From the NCBI RefSeq assembly GCF_015277875.1, contig NZ_CP063814.1, positions 3,286,001 to 3,350,000 on the forward strand: a stretch of 64,000 bases of DNA, given 5' to 3'. The position numbers and the translations under genes are program-made. This document shows positions 8,219 to 17,519 of the stretch, piece after piece. Under the pieces are notes generated by a model. That model did no database searches. It was not told the origin of the DNA and saw nothing but the letters and a program-made list of their open reading frames with translations. Within the stretch, counting starts at the first letter, position 1; every line of letters begins with the position of its first letter. This DNA comes from Microbacterium luteum. GTDB taxonomy: Bacteria; Actinomycetota; Actinomycetes; Actinomycetales; Microbacteriaceae.

Positions 8219-9085
8219 TTATGCGAACCGTTCGCGGGTGACGCGACCCCGCCGGCGACCGACGACGCGACAGACGAGATAGATGGCGAACGAGATGGTG
8301 GTGATGTAGGGGCTCACCGGCAGGGTGCCCGCGATCGCCAGCAGGATGCCGCCGACGGCCGAGACGAACCCGAAGACGGCCGACAGCACCGGCACCGCGA
8401 GCGAGCCGGAGGCCACGCGCATCGCGGCGGCGGCGGGAGTGACCAGCAGCGCCATCACCAGGAGCGCGCCGATGATGTGCACCGCGACGGCGACGATCAG
8501 CCCGAGCAGGAGCATGAAGCCGAGCGAGACGACCGTCGTGGGCACGCCCCGCGCGGCGGCGGCCTGCGGGTCGAGGGAGTCGAACCGCAGGGGTCGCCAG
8601 ATGAGCAGCAGGCCGAGCATCACAAGCGCCCCGATGCCGATGAGCCAGCCGAGCTGATCGGACTGCACGGAGACGATCTGCCCGGTGAGCAGGCTGAACC
8701 GATTCGCGCTGCGGCCGCTGTAGAGCGACAGGAAGAGGATGCCGAGGCCGAGGCCGAAGGGCATGAGCACGCCGATGATGGAGTTGCGGTCGCGCGCGCG
8801 GGCGCCGAGCCATCCGATCAGCGCCGCAGCCACGAGGGATCCCACGATCGACCCCGTGACCACGTCGAGGCCGATGAGAAGGAACGCGGCGGCCCCGGCG
8901 AAGGACAGTTCGCTGATGCCGTGCACGGCGAAGGCCATGTCGCGCTGGATGACGAACACGCCGATCAGGCCGCCGACGAGCCCCAGCACGGCGCCGGCGA
9001 CGACGGAGTTCCACACCAGCTCGAGGATCTGCCCGTAGTACGGCAGCCCGCCGAACATCGCGTCCCACACGTCAGCCCAGTTCAT
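8219..9085 (-). CDS. znuB: Zinc ABC transporter permease
   Basis: 288 residues with about eight membrane segments in the ABC-3 family pattern, e.g. VLGLVGGLIGVFVIQRDMAF and GALLVMALLVTPAAAA, the latter being the conserved cytoplasmic/membrane motif of ZnuB/TroCD permeases. It forms the membrane channel for zinc delivered by ZnuA and powered by ZnuC. The start codon overlaps the znuC stop by 4 bases, so translation is probably coupled. Confidence 0.93.
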   Translation of the reverse strand: MNWADVWDAMFGGLPYYGQILELVWNSVVAGAVLGLVGGLIGVFVIQRDMAFAVHGISELSFAGAAAFLLIGLDVVTGSIVGSLVAAALIGWLGARARDRNSIIGVLMPFGLGLGILFLSLYSGRSANRFSLLTGQIVSVQSDQLGWLIGIGALVMLGLLLIWRPLRFDSLDPQAAAARGVPTTVVSLGFMLLLGLIVAVAVHIIGALLVMALLVTPAAAAMRVASGSLAVPVLSAVFGFVSAVGGILLAIAGTLPVSPYITTISFAIYLVCRVVGRRRGRVTRERFA

Positions 9086-9888
9086 GCGCCGGCCTCGTCG
9101 TGGTGATGGTGGTGCTCCTCGGCATCGGGCGCGCCGACGACGACGAGGCGTCCGCCGGCCTTGAGCACGTAGACGGGGGCGCCGTAGAGGCGGGTCAGTG
9201 TGGCCGACTCGAGCACCTCGTCGGGGCGACCGAGCGAGAAGCGGCCGTTCGCGATGTAGAGGATGCGGTCGACACGGTCGAGCACCGGGTTGATGTCGTG
9301 GGTCACGAAGAGCACGGCCGCGTCGGTGGCGCGACGATGCCGGTCGATGAGACCGATCACCGCGCGCTGGTTGGCGAGGTCGAGGCTGGTGAGGGGCTCA
9401 TCGCACAGAAGGAGGGGCGGATCGTCGGCGAGCGCCTGTCCGACGCGCAGGCGCTGCTGCTCGCCGCCGGAGAGCTCCCCGACGCGACGGTCGGCGTAGT
9501 CGCCGGCGCCGACGGCCTCGAGGAGGCGGTCGACGCGAGCACGGTCACCGCGTCGGGGCAGCGGGAGCCCGAACCGATGGCCGTCGACGCCGAGGGCGAC
9601 GAGGTCGCGGGCGCGCAGGGCGGTCTCGGGCGGCAGGGGACGCTGCTGCGGGATGTATCCGATCCGGCGGTTGCCGGCCCCGCGCACGGGCTCACCGAGC
9701 GCGGTCACGCTGCCCTCGCTCAGCTGCTCGAGGCCGAGGATCGCCCGCAGCAGGGTGGTCTTGCCCGAGCCGCTCGGTCCGAGCACGGCGATCAGCTCGC
9801 CGGGCTGCACCTCGAGGTCGAGCCCCGCCCACAGTTCCCGGCCGTCGCGCCGCAGCGCCGCGCCGCGGATCTGGAGCGGAGGCGTCAC
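9082..9888 (-). CDS. znuC: Zinc ABC transporter ATP-binding protein
   Basis: An ABC ATPase with Walker A GPSGSGKTTL (about 34-43), Q-loop YIPQQRPLPP, signature LSGGEQQRL, Walker B LLLCDEPLTSLD and the switch His in FVTHDIN. The chosen start is the GTG at 9888 (268 residues), whose GTGA overlaps the znuA stop. In-frame codons up to 9933 would lengthen it by 15 residues. The C-terminus carries a natural HHHHH run inside EEHHHHHDEAGA, probably a zinc-responsive tail. Confidence 0.93.
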   Translation of the reverse strand: MTPPLQIRGAALRRDGRELWAGLDLEVQPGELIAVLGPSGSGKTTLLRAILGLEQLSEGSVTALGEPVRGAGNRRIGYIPQQRPLPPETALRARDLVALGVDGHRFGLPLPRRGDRARVDRLLEAVGAGDYADRRVGELSGGEQQRLRVGQALADDPPLLLCDEPLTSLDLANQRAVIGLIDRHRRATDAAVLFVTHDINPVLDRVDRILYIANGRFSLGRPDEVLESATLTRLYGAPVYVLKAGGRLVVVGAPDAEEHHHHHDEAGA

Positions 9889-10877
9889 TCCGTCAGAGCG
9901 TCGGCCATCGCCGCGACGTTCGCCTGCATCCACGAGACATAAGTCTCCCCCTCCGGGAGGGTTTCGGAGAATTCGATCACCGGAATGCCCTGCGCGTCAG
10001 CCTCGTCGATGATCTGCGTGGTCTCGGCACCGCCGGTCTGGGCGTTGACGATGACGAGGCTCACATCGCCCGACTCGAGAAGCGTGAGGGATTCCAGGAG
10101 GGTCGCGGGCGCGACATCCTGACCCTCTTCGACCGCCTCGGTGAAGGCCTCGGGGGCGACGCCTACGAGTCCGGCGGCCGACGACAGGTAGAGCGGAACC
10201 GGCTCGGTCACGAAGATCTCGTCGCCCTCGTGATCGGTCGCGACGGCGGTGAGGTCGTCTTCGATGGTCGCGATCTCTTCGACGAACGCGGCGAGGTTGG
10301 CCTCGTACGTCTCCGCCTGCTCCGGGTCGTGCTCGCTCAGCTCCTCGGCGATCGCCTCGGCGACGTGCTCCATCGTGTGAGGGTCGTACCAGACGTGCTC
10401 GTTGAAGCCCTCGATGTGCTCGTGCTCGTGCTCCTCCTCTTCGGCCGCTTCCTCCTCGGCCTCCTCCTCTTCGGAGTGGTCGTGCTCAGCCTCTTCGCCG
10501 GGGTAGTCGTGCGAGTACTCGACCGCGGTGATGACGTGCGCTTCCGATCCGCTCGATTCGATCATCGCGTCGACGAACGCGTCGTATCCGCCCCCGTTCT
10601 CGATGATGATGTCGGCCTCGCTGACGACAAGCTGATCCTGCGCGCTGCCCTCGTACTCATGGGGGTCCTGTGCGGAGCTGTCGATGATCGACGTGACGGT
10701 GACCGCGTCTCCCCCGATCTGCTCGGCGATCTGGCCGTAGACGTTGGTCGAGGCGACGACGGCGATCGTGTCGTCGCTGTCGGCGGCCGGCTCGGTGGCC
10801 GCGGAGCCGCATCCGGCGAGGACGAGGACGGTGCCGGCTGCGATACCGACGGAGGGCAGGATTCGGGAGTCACGCAT
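9885..10877 (-). CDS. znuA: Zinc ABC transporter substrate-binding lipoprotein
   Basis: A 330-residue cluster A-I binding protein. The start at 10877 gives a lipoprotein signal ending LVLAGC (lipidated Cys near residue 22). Zinc ligands expected of ZnuA are seen: His in QDPHEYEGS, the acidic/His-rich loop with EEAEHDHSEEEE and EHEHEHIEG, and His in VWYDPHTMEHVAEA. It captures zinc outside the membrane for ZnuBC. It is the first gene of the run, with GTAGGAT before the ATG and a Zur-like box 21-35 bases upstream. Confidence 0.93.
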   Translation of the reverse strand: MRDSRILPSVGIAAGTVLVLAGCGSAATEPAADSDDTIAVVASTNVYGQIAEQIGGDAVTVTSIIDSSAQDPHEYEGSAQDQLVVSEADIIIENGGGYDAFVDAMIESSGSEAHVITAVEYSHDYPGEEAEHDHSEEEEAEEEAAEEEEHEHEHIEGFNEHVWYDPHTMEHVAEAIAEELSEHDPEQAETYEANLAAFVEEIATIEDDLTAVATDHEGDEIFVTEPVPLYLSSAAGLVGVAPEAFTEAVEEGQDVAPATLLESLTLLESGDVSLVIVNAQTGGAETTQIIDEADAQGIPVIEFSETLPEGETYVSWMQANVAAMADALTE

Positions 10878-10897
10878 GGGGGAGATCCTACGCCTAG

Positions 10898-10912
10898 TGA
10901 TAATCGTTCCCA
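10898..10912 (-). promoter_or_regulatory. Zur-box-like operator upstream of znuA
   Basis: The minus strand reads TGGGAACGATTATCA. It matches the 7-1-7 form of actinobacterial Zur boxes (ideal TGAAAAcGATTTTCA-type) at most positions, and is one of the few AT-rich spots nearby. It lies 21 bases upstream of the znuA ATG and would overlap a -10 region (TATCACT). The assignment rests on similarity to the consensus plus the znu/zur context. Confidence 0.7.
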
Positions 10913-11048
10913 AAATCATGAGCAGGTGCCTGGCGCCGATCCCTGCCCTGATCCGTTCACCTGTCCCCGGATGCCGCATCCCCACACCACAGCGACAACG
11001 AGCGGCAACCGAACGCCCGGTCGTGGGCGCCCGGACGCGAAACGGCGG

Positions 11049-12401
11049 CTACTCGACGAGGAGGGCGGGCTCCTCGAGGACGGCGGCGATGTCGGCGATG
11101 AAGCGGGAGACCTGGTCGCCGTCGACGACACGGTGGTCGAACGAACCCGACACGGTCGTGACCCACCGGGGCCGCACCTCGCCGTCGACGACCCACGGCT
11201 TCTGCCGGATCGCTCCGAGGGCGACGATGCCGACCTCACCGGGGTTGATGATCGGCGTTCCGGCGTCGACCCCGAACACGCCGATGTTCGTGATCGTGAT
11301 GGTGCCGTTCTGCTGGTCGGCCGGGGTCGTCTTGCCCTCGCGCGCCGTGAGCGTCAGCTTCTCGAGCGCCTTCGCCGTCTCGCGCACCGACAGCGCCTGC
11401 GCGTCCTTGATGTTGGGGACCAGCAGCCCGCGCGGCGTCGCCGCCGCGATGCCGAGGTTCACGAAGTGACGCACGCGGATCTGGGCGCCCTCGTCGGTGT
11501 CGACCCACGCGGCGTTCACCATCGGGGTGCGGCGCACGGCCCACACCACGGCCCGGGCCATGATCAGCAGCGGCGACACCTTGGTGTCGGCGAACTCGGG
11601 CGAGGCCTTGAGGCGCTTGACGAGCTCCATCGTGCGAGTCGCGTCGACGTCGACCCACACCGACACGTGCGGAGCGGTGTAGGCGCTGCGCACCATGCCG
11701 CTCGCGGTCGCCTTGCGCACGCCGCGCACCGGGATGGTCTCCTCGCGGTCATCCGCCGGCGACACCGCGGCGGTCGTGGCCGGCGGTGCGGGGGCGGCGA
11801 CCGGGATCGTCTCCTCGCGCACCTCGCCCCACGCGGGCGTCTCGATGTTGCGGAAGACGCTCGCCTGCGAGGCGTGCGCCACGACGTCGTCGCGGGTCAC
11901 CTCGCCGGCAGCGCCGGTCGGGGTCACGGCCGAGAGGTCGACCCCGAGGTCGCGGGCGAGCTTGCGGATGGGCGGCTTGGCCACCACGCCGACCGACGAC
12001 GTGATGCGCTCCGCGGCCGACACCGGGGGCTTCCGACGCCGGGACTGGACGGGGCCGCCGGAGCCGTAGCCGACGAGGACCGATCCCGATCCGTCCGGTT
12101 CCGGGGCCTCGGCGGCCTCCCCGTGCTCCGAGCGCCCGACGGTGGTGTCGACGCCGGAGGCGGCATCCGCAATGGTGATGATCGCCGCACCCACCTCGAC
12201 GGTGTCGCCCTCGGCGACGAGCAGATCGCCGACGGTACCGGCGAACGGCGAGGGGAGCTCGACGAGCGACTTGGCCGTCTCGATCTCGACGATCACGTCG
12301 TTGACGGCGATCTCGTCGCCGGGAGAGACGCGCCACGAGACGATCTCGGCCTCGGTGAGACCCTCCCCGACGTCGGGGAGGACGAATGTCTGCGTGCTCA
12401 T
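11049..12401 (-). CDS. bkdB: Dihydrolipoamide acyltransferase (E2) of a 2-oxoacid dehydrogenase
   Basis: 450 residues. There is one N-terminal lipoyl domain (1-75) with the lipoylated Lys in [13 protein letters not shown], a peripheral subunit-binding domain (about 140-180, [15 protein letters not shown]), and a catalytic domain with the C-terminal motif [12 protein letters not shown]2 passes the acyl group from E1 to CoA. It follows E1beta by 22 bases. The company of separate E1 alpha and beta genes points to a branched-chain or similar 2-oxoacid complex rather than pyruvate dehydrogenase, whose actinobacterial E1 is usually one homodimeric chain. No E3 gene is present here. Confidence 0.9.
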   Translation of the reverse strand: MSTQTFVLPDVGEGLTEAEIVSWRVSPGDEIAVNDVIVEIETAKSLVELPSPFAGTVGDLLVAEGDTVEVGAAIITIADAASGVDTTVGRSEHGEAAEAPEPDGSGSVLVGYGSGGPVQSRRRKPPVSAAERITSSVGVVAKPPIRKLARDLGVDLSAVTPTGAAGEVTRDDVVAHASQASVFRNIETPAWGEVREETIPVAAPAPPATTAAVSPADDREETIPVRGVRKATASGMVRSAYTAPHVSVWVDVDATRTMELVKRLKASPEFADTKVSPLLIMARAVVWAVRRTPMVNAAWVDTDEGAQIRVRHFVNLGIAAATPRGLLVPNIKDAQALSVRETAKALEKLTLTAREGKTTPADQQNGTITITNIGVFGVDAGTPIINPGEVGIVALGAIRQKPWVVDGEVRPRWVTTVSGSFDHRVVDGDQVSRFIADIAAVLEEPALLVE

Positions 12402-12423
12402 GGCGTTCCTCTGCTGGGGCGGG

Positions 12424-13455
12424 TCAGTAGGCGAGGGCGCGGTCGACGGCCTCGAGGATGCGGTCGGGATCGGGCAGGTAGACGCCTTCGAGCTTGGCCG
12501 CGGGGAAGGGCGTGTCGAAGCCCGACACGCGCAGCACCGGCGCCTCGAGAGCGTAGAACGCCTTCTCGGTCACCGTCGCCGCGATCTCCGATCCGAGGCT
12601 GACGAACCCGGGCGCCTCCTGCGCGTAGACCATGCGGCCGGTGCGCCGCACCGAGTCGAGGAGGGGGCCGTAGTCGACCGGCGAGAGCGAGCGCACGTCG
12701 ACCACTTCGCAGCTGGTCCCCTCGGACTCCGCGAGAGCGGCCGCCTGCAGGAGCGTCGTCACCATGGCGCCGTGACCGACGAGGGTGACGTCGGTGCCGC
12801 GCCGCACGACACGGGAGGCGTGCAGCGGCACGGCCGGAGCCGTGAGATCGACCTCGCCCTTCTGCCAGTAGCGTGCCTTCGGCTCGAGGAAGACGACGGG
12901 ATCGGGCGATTCGATCGCCTCCTGGATCATCCAGTACGCGTCGTTCGGCGTCGACGGGCTCACCACGCGCAGCCCGGGCGTGTGGGCGAAGTAGGTTTCG
13001 GGCGATTCCTGGTGGTGCTCGACCGCGCCGATGTGTCCGCCGTAGGGGATGCGGATCACGACCGGCATCTGCACGGCGCCCTCGTGGCGGTTGGTGATCT
13101 TCGCCAGCTGCGTCGTGATCTGATCGAACGCCGGGAAGACGAACCCGTCGAACTGGATCTCGATCACCGGTCGGAATCCGCCCATCGCCAGGCCGATCGC
13201 GGTGCCGACGATGCCGGACTCGGCGAGCGGGGTGTCGAGCACGCGACGCTCGCCGAACTCGGCCTGCAGCCCCTCCGTCACGCGGAAGACGCCGCCGAGG
13301 CGGCCGATGTCCTCGCCCATGAGCAGCACGCGGTCACTCGCGGACATCGCGGCGCGCAGGCCGGCGTTGAGGGCCTTGGCGATCGGCATGACCGCGGTGG
13401 TCTCGCTCGCTGCGGGTGTTGCCGTGGGCGTGGCCGTCGCGGCATCCGTGCTCAT
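12424..13455 (-). CDS. bkdA2: 2-oxoacid dehydrogenase E1 beta subunit
   Basis: 343 residues with the transketolase pyrimidine-binding domain ([17 protein letters not shown] near 48-64, [27 protein letters not shown]) and the C-terminal domain ([18 protein letters not shown]). It pairs with the alpha subunit to decarboxylate branched-chain 2-oxoacids using thiamine diphosphate. The start at 13455 (ATGA overlap with E1 alpha) is preferred over a longer in-frame extension. The first 20 residues are a low-complexity Thr/Ala/Pro stretch. Confidence 0.92.
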   Translation of the reverse strand: MSTDAATATPTATPAASETTAVMPIAKALNAGLRAAMSASDRVLLMGEDIGRLGGVFRVTEGLQAEFGERRVLDTPLAESGIVGTAIGLAMGGFRPVIEIQFDGFVFPAFDQITTQLAKITNRHEGAVQMPVVIRIPYGGHIGAVEHHQESPETYFAHTPGLRVVSPSTPNDAYWMIQEAIESPDPVVFLEPKARYWQKGEVDLTAPAVPLHASRVVRRGTDVTLVGHGAMVTTLLQAAALAESEGTSCEVVDVRSLSPVDYGPLLDSVRRTGRMVYAQEAPGFVSLGSEIAATVTEKAFYALEAPVLRVSGFDTPFPAAKLEGVYLPDPDRILEAVDRALAY

Positions 13456-14606
13456 CGCGTCTCCCCCTCGAACGTCGCTTCGTAGGCCGCCAGCCACGCA
13501 CGCTGCTCATCGATCAGCGGATGCGGGGCGGAATACACGTGGGCGAACATGGCTTCGGCGTCTATTCCGCCGAGAGCATTCGTGCGCACGCGGGCGTCGT
13601 CGGCCACCGCCCGCGACTCCGCCTCGACGTCGGCGAAGAACGCCGCGGACGCGCCGCGGCCCTCCAGGTAGGCGCGCATGCGCGCGATCGGGTCGCGCCG
13701 CGCCCAGGACTGCTCCTCGTCGGACGTGCGGTACTTGGTGGGGTCGTCGCTCGTGGTGTGCGCACCCATTCGGTAGGTGAGCGCCTCGATCGCACGCGGA
13801 CCGTCGCCGCCGCGCGCCTCGTCGAGCGCCCGGCGCGTGACCGCGTAGCTGGCGAGCACGTCGTTGCCGTCGACCTGCACGCTGGGGATGCCGTATCCCG
13901 TGCCGCGCTGGACGAGCGGGGCGCGCGACTGCGTCGCGACGGGCACCGAGATGGCCCAGTGGTTGTTCTGCAGGAAGAAGACCTCGGGCGTGCGGTAGCT
14001 CGCTGCGAAGACCATCGCCTCGTGCACGTCGCCCTGGCTGGACGCACCGTCGCCGTAGTAGACGATCACCGCCGCGTCGCGGTCGGGGTCTCCGGTGCCG
14101 CTTCGGCCGTCGAAGACCATGCCCATGGCCAGCCCGGTCGCGTGCAGCGCCTGCGCACCGAGCACCAGCGTGTAGATGTGGGTGTTGCCGTTCTTGGGGT
14201 CGGCCGGATCCCATCCGCCGTGCGTGAGACCCCGCATGAGACGGATGATGTCGACGGGGTCCACTCCGCGTATGCGGCAGACGGCATGCTCCCGATAGGA
14301 GGGGAAGAGGTGGTCCTGCGCGCGGGCGGCCCGAGCGGATCCCACCTGCGCGGCCTCCTGCCCGAAGCTCGGCGGCCACAGCGCGAGCTGACCCTGACGC
14401 TGCAGATGCGTCGCCTGCTGATCGAAGGCTCGGATCACCGCCATGTCGCGATAGAAGGTCTTGAGATCGGCGTCGTCGAGCGCTTCGATGTAGGGCAGAT
14501 AGGCCTCGGCGGCGGCGCTCGGGGAGAGCGAGCCGTCGGCGTCGAGGAGGCGTACGACGTCGGGATGTTCGGACGTGCCGTGTGCGGGCGCTTCGGGCGG
14601 GGTCAC
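13452..14606 (-). CDS. bkdA1: 2-oxoacid dehydrogenase E1 alpha subunit
   Basis: 384 residues, with thiamine-diphosphate motif GDGASSQGDVHEAM ending in FFLQNNHWAIS, and the phosphorylation-loop-like region MGAHTTSDDPTKYR. It binds thiamine diphosphate at the interface with E1 beta. The start is the GTG at 14606, overlapping the hisC stop (GTGA). The four genes hisC-E1a-E1b-E2 are tightly packed and likely one transcript, which would link an aminotransferase with 2-oxoacid oxidation. Confidence 0.92.
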   Translation of the reverse strand: MTPPEAPAHGTSEHPDVVRLLDADGSLSPSAAAEAYLPYIEALDDADLKTFYRDMAVIRAFDQQATHLQRQGQLALWPPSFGQEAAQVGSARAARAQDHLFPSYREHAVCRIRGVDPVDIIRLMRGLTHGGWDPADPKNGNTHIYTLVLGAQALHATGLAMGMVFDGRSGTGDPDRDAAVIVYYGDGASSQGDVHEAMVFAASYRTPEVFFLQNNHWAISVPVATQSRAPLVQRGTGYGIPSVQVDGNDVLASYAVTRRALDEARGGDGPRAIEALTYRMGAHTTSDDPTKYRTSDEEQSWARRDPIARMRAYLEGRGASAAFFADVEAESRAVADDARVRTNALGGIDAEAMFAHVYSAPHPLIDEQRAWLAAYEATFEGETR

Positions 14607-15721
14607 CGTTCTACGCTAGCCCGCCGTCCGGGGTGGCCCGCTGGGAGATCATGCACAACGGATTCCGCGATGCGTAGGACCTTGTCCACAGATTCCTCTT
14701 CGCCGACGGAGATCCGGATGCCGTCACCGGCGAAGGGCCGCACGATGAGGCCTGCTGCCTCGAACGCCGCCGCGATCGTCATCGACGCGTCACCGGAAGG
14801 GAGCCACACGAAGTTCCCCTGCGCCTGCGGAATCCGCCACCCCACCTCGCGCAGCTGTGCGGCCAAGCGATCCCGCCGTTCCCCGATCACGGCGACACGC
14901 GCTCGGAGCTCGTCCTCCAGCTCGAGGCTGGCGATCGCCGCAACTTCGGACTGCCCGGTCACCGACAGCGGAATCGCGGTGCTGCGGGCCGCATCGAGCA
15001 CCCGAGGGTGGCCGAGGGCGTACCCGACGCGGAGTCCCGCGAGACCGAAGGCCTTGGAGAACGTGCGGCAGACCACGACGTTGGGCCGCTCGGTCGCGAG
15101 CACACGCGTGCCGTCGACCGCGTCGGGATCGGTCACGAACTCGGCGTAGGCCTCGTCGAGGATGATGAGCAGGTCATCGGGCACCCGCGCGACGAACGCG
15201 TCGAACTCGGCCTGGGTGACGACCGGCCCGGTGGGGTTGTTCGGCGAGCAGACGAGCACAGCTCGCGTGCGGGCGGTGACGGCCGCCGCCATCGCGTCCA
15301 GGTCATGACGCGCGTCGTCGGTCACCGGGACCTGCACGCCGGTCGCCCCGGCGAGCACCGTCAACCAGGGATAGGCCTCGAAGGAGCGCCACGCGTAGAT
15401 CACCTCGTCGCCCGGAGTGGAGACGGCCTGCACGAGCTGGGCCAGGATCGACACGCTGCCGGCACCGATGTGCACGCGCGAGACATCGACGTCGTAGCGT
15501 GCGGCGAGGCGCTCGCGCAGCAGGGTCGCCGCCGCATCCGGATAGCGGTTGACGCCGACGGACTCCCGCAGCACCTCGACGACGCCCGGCAGGGGATCGA
15601 ACGGGTTCTCGTTGCTGGAGAGCTTGTAGGCGTCGGCCCCCGCCTGGCGCCCCTGCTTGTAGGGGGGCAGCGCCGCGATGTCGGCGCGCACGCGCACGGG
15701 GATGTCGGATCCGTCGGTCAC
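14603..15721 (-). CDS. hisC: HisC-like histidinol-phosphate / aromatic aminotransferase
   Basis: A 372-residue fold-type I PLP enzyme. YKLSSNENPFDPLPGV, CSPNNPTGPV, ILDEAYAEFV and the PLP-lysine motif TFSKAFGLAGLRVG are all present. The GTG at 15721 is the only sensible start. It lies upstream of, and overlaps, the 2-oxoacid dehydrogenase genes rather than other his genes, so it may act on aromatic amino acids (PatA/AroAT type) instead of histidinol phosphate. The sequence alone does not separate these. Confidence 0.82.
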   Translation of the reverse strand: MTDGSDIPVRVRADIAALPPYKQGRQAGADAYKLSSNENPFDPLPGVVEVLRESVGVNRYPDAAATLLRERLAARYDVDVSRVHIGAGSVSILAQLVQAVSTPGDEVIYAWRSFEAYPWLTVLAGATGVQVPVTDDARHDLDAMAAAVTARTRAVLVCSPNNPTGPVVTQAEFDAFVARVPDDLLIILDEAYAEFVTDPDAVDGTRVLATERPNVVVCRTFSKAFGLAGLRVGYALGHPRVLDAARSTAIPLSVTGQSEVAAIASLELEDELRARVAVIGERRDRLAAQLREVGWRIPQAQGNFVWLPSGDASMTIAAAFEAAGLIVRPFAGDGIRISVGEEESVDKVLRIAESVVHDLPAGHPGRRASVER

Positions 15722-15784
15722 GGCCCGAGTCTACGACTCGCGCACTGTCGCACCGAGGTGCGCGCGTGGGAGACTGTCGCCACT

Positions 15785-16177
15785 ATGGGCTTCCTGCTTC
15801 GAGTCGTCGTCAACGCGTTCGCCATCTGGATCGTCACCCTCATTCCGGTGCTCGGTGTGAGCGTCATCCCCTTCGAGCCCGGCGAGACGCTGCAGCTGGT
15901 GCTCACCCTGCTCCTGGTCGCGGCGATCTTCGCGCTCGTGAACACGCTCATCGGCACCGTGATCAAGGTGCTCGCCTTCCCCATCTACATCCTCACGCTG
16001 GGCCTGATCGGCCTGGTGATCAACGGCTTCCTGCTGTGGCTGACCGCCTGGATCACGGGATTCTGGAACTTCGGCCTGCGGGTCGAGGACTTCTGGTGGG
16101 GGATCGTCGCGGCGATCGTCATCTCGCTCATCAACTGGATCGCCGGCATCATCCTGCGCCCTCGCGACAAGGGCTGA
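15785..16177 (+). CDS. Phage-holin-family (PF04020) membrane protein
   Basis: 130 residues forming four membrane segments (about 4-24, 36-58, 62-84, 100-124) and ending LRPRDKG. This is the pattern of the chromosomal four-helix holin-like family PF04020, widespread in actinobacteria and not part of a prophage here. It is divergent from hisC with 63 bases between starts. Function is not established for the family. Confidence 0.8.
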   Translation: MGFLLRVVVNAFAIWIVTLIPVLGVSVIPFEPGETLQLVLTLLLVAAIFALVNTLIGTVIKVLAFPIYILTLGLIGLVINGFLLWLTAWITGFWNFGLRVEDFWWGIVAAIVISLINWIAGIILRPRDKG

Positions 16178-16189
16178 GCCGACCGCGGC

Positions 16190-17512
16190 TCACTGTCCGC
16201 CACCTCCCGCGGACCGGTCGGAGCGGCGGTGGGCGGTGTACTCGAACACCTCGACACCGTCCGCCTCGGCCAGCGCATCGACCAGGTCGTGCACGCCGTC
16301 CACGCGCGGATCGTCGCTCTGATCGATCAACGCCGCCGTCTCGGCGTAGGCGGACATATGGTGCGCGGGCATCGTGACATCGTCGATCCCCGCGTCGGGA
16401 TCGGCGCTGCGTTCGACCACGACGCTTCCGGGTGCGCCCACCGCCTGCGCGTAACCCCCGCCCGACAGCGCCGCCACCGGATCATCGGTGTGCCGCACGG
16501 TGACCGCCAGCACGTCGTCGCCGACGTCGGCGTGCACGGGGGAGCCGAAGGTCATGACGGTGCGCACGTCGTAGGTGCCCTCGAGCGCCAGGTGCGAGGT
16601 GACCATGGCGGCCTGGGAGTGCGCGGCGGTGTGCACGACGTCTCCCGGCCGGATGCCGGCATCTCCCATCGCCGCGATGGTCGCGTCGTAGGAGGCCGAC
16701 CGCTGCCGACTGTAGAGCTGCAGGTTGGAGCGGTTGTCGAAGGGCTGGGTGCCGCCGAGCTGCGACGACCGCGTGCCCGCGACGTAGACGACATACTGCG
16801 CGGGTGCTCCGGTGAACGTGTACTTCTCGATGCGCACCTGCGCGGCCCCGGCCGGCATCCGCGCGGCGATGTCGGCGAACGACCGCGGTGCCGGCAGCGA
16901 CGACGCCGCGGTGCGACGCACGGCCACCGACGCCGGGGCTCCGGTGAGGCGGGCGGATGCCGGCACCCGGCCGGCGCCGGTGCCGTGCGCGCTCGCGGCG
17001 AGGCCGCCGACGAACAGCCCGGCCGCCCCGAAGGGACTCAGCAGCGCGCCGGTGGTGTGGGCCTGCGCGACCAGGTCGCTCGGCCACGTGAGCGTGTGAC
17101 GCATGAGGAGCATCGCGGCGCCGATCCCCGCGTCGGGGTGGTCGCCGTGAAGGGCCGTCAGGCGACGCTGGATCAGACCGGCTCGCGCGTCGTCGCCCGC
17201 GAGCTCCGCCGCACGGCGCTCCGCCCACAGTTCGACGGTCTCGTACACGGCCGCAGCATCGCGGAGCGCTCGCGCGACCTCGGCGGCCGTCTCGCGCCGC
17301 TCCGCGGTGCGCATCCGGAGCGCGTCGATCTCCGCCCCGAGCCGCTGAGACGTCGCCGGGCCCACCATCAGATCGTCGGCGGCGAGCATCAGGTAGCGAT
17401 CGACGTCGTCGAGGTCGGCGTGCAGCACGTCGAAGCCACGCGCAGCGTGACGGAGGGTGTCGGTGTCGACGGCGACGGCGCCGCCGGCGGAGATGTCGAG
17501 GTCGTCGCTCAT
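16190..17512 (-). CDS. WXG/LXG-like protein with C-terminal lipase-like domain
   Basis: 440 residues. The first 130 are predicted alpha-helical with heptad character (LRHAARGFDVLHADLDDVDR), resembling ESX/LXG-type N-termini. A hydrophobic glycine-rich hairpin follows (GLFVGGLAA), then an alpha/beta-hydrolase-like domain with the nucleophile elbow AAHSQAA (about 300), an Asp in DDPVAALSG and a His in MPAHHMSAY. It starts 7 bases after the small WXG-like gene. No signal peptide is seen, so if exported it would need a specialised route. The catalytic assignment is inference. Confidence 0.6.
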   Translation of the reverse strand: MSDDLDISAGGAVAVDTDTLRHAARGFDVLHADLDDVDRYLMLAADDLMVGPATSQRLGAEIDALRMRTAERRETAAEVARALRDAAAVYETVELWAERRAAELAGDDARAGLIQRRLTALHGDHPDAGIGAAMLLMRHTLTWPSDLVAQAHTTGALLSPFGAAGLFVGGLAASAHGTGAGRVPASARLTGAPASVAVRRTAASSLPAPRSFADIAARMPAGAAQVRIEKYTFTGAPAQYVVYVAGTRSSQLGGTQPFDNRSNLQLYSRQRSASYDATIAAMGDAGIRPGDVVHTAAHSQAAMVTSHLALEGTYDVRTVMTFGSPVHADVGDDVLAVTVRHTDDPVAALSGGGYAQAVGAPGSVVVERSADPDAGIDDVTMPAHHMSAYAETAALIDQSDDPRVDGVHDLVDALAEADGVEVFEYTAHRRSDRSAGGGGQ

Positions 17513-17519
17513 CGCTCAC

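Noticed and set aside
12362..12381. Perfect 20-bp palindrome near the start of the E2 gene
   Set aside because: It falls in the codons for LPDVGEGL, a conserved lipoyl-domain motif, so it is probably coincidental.
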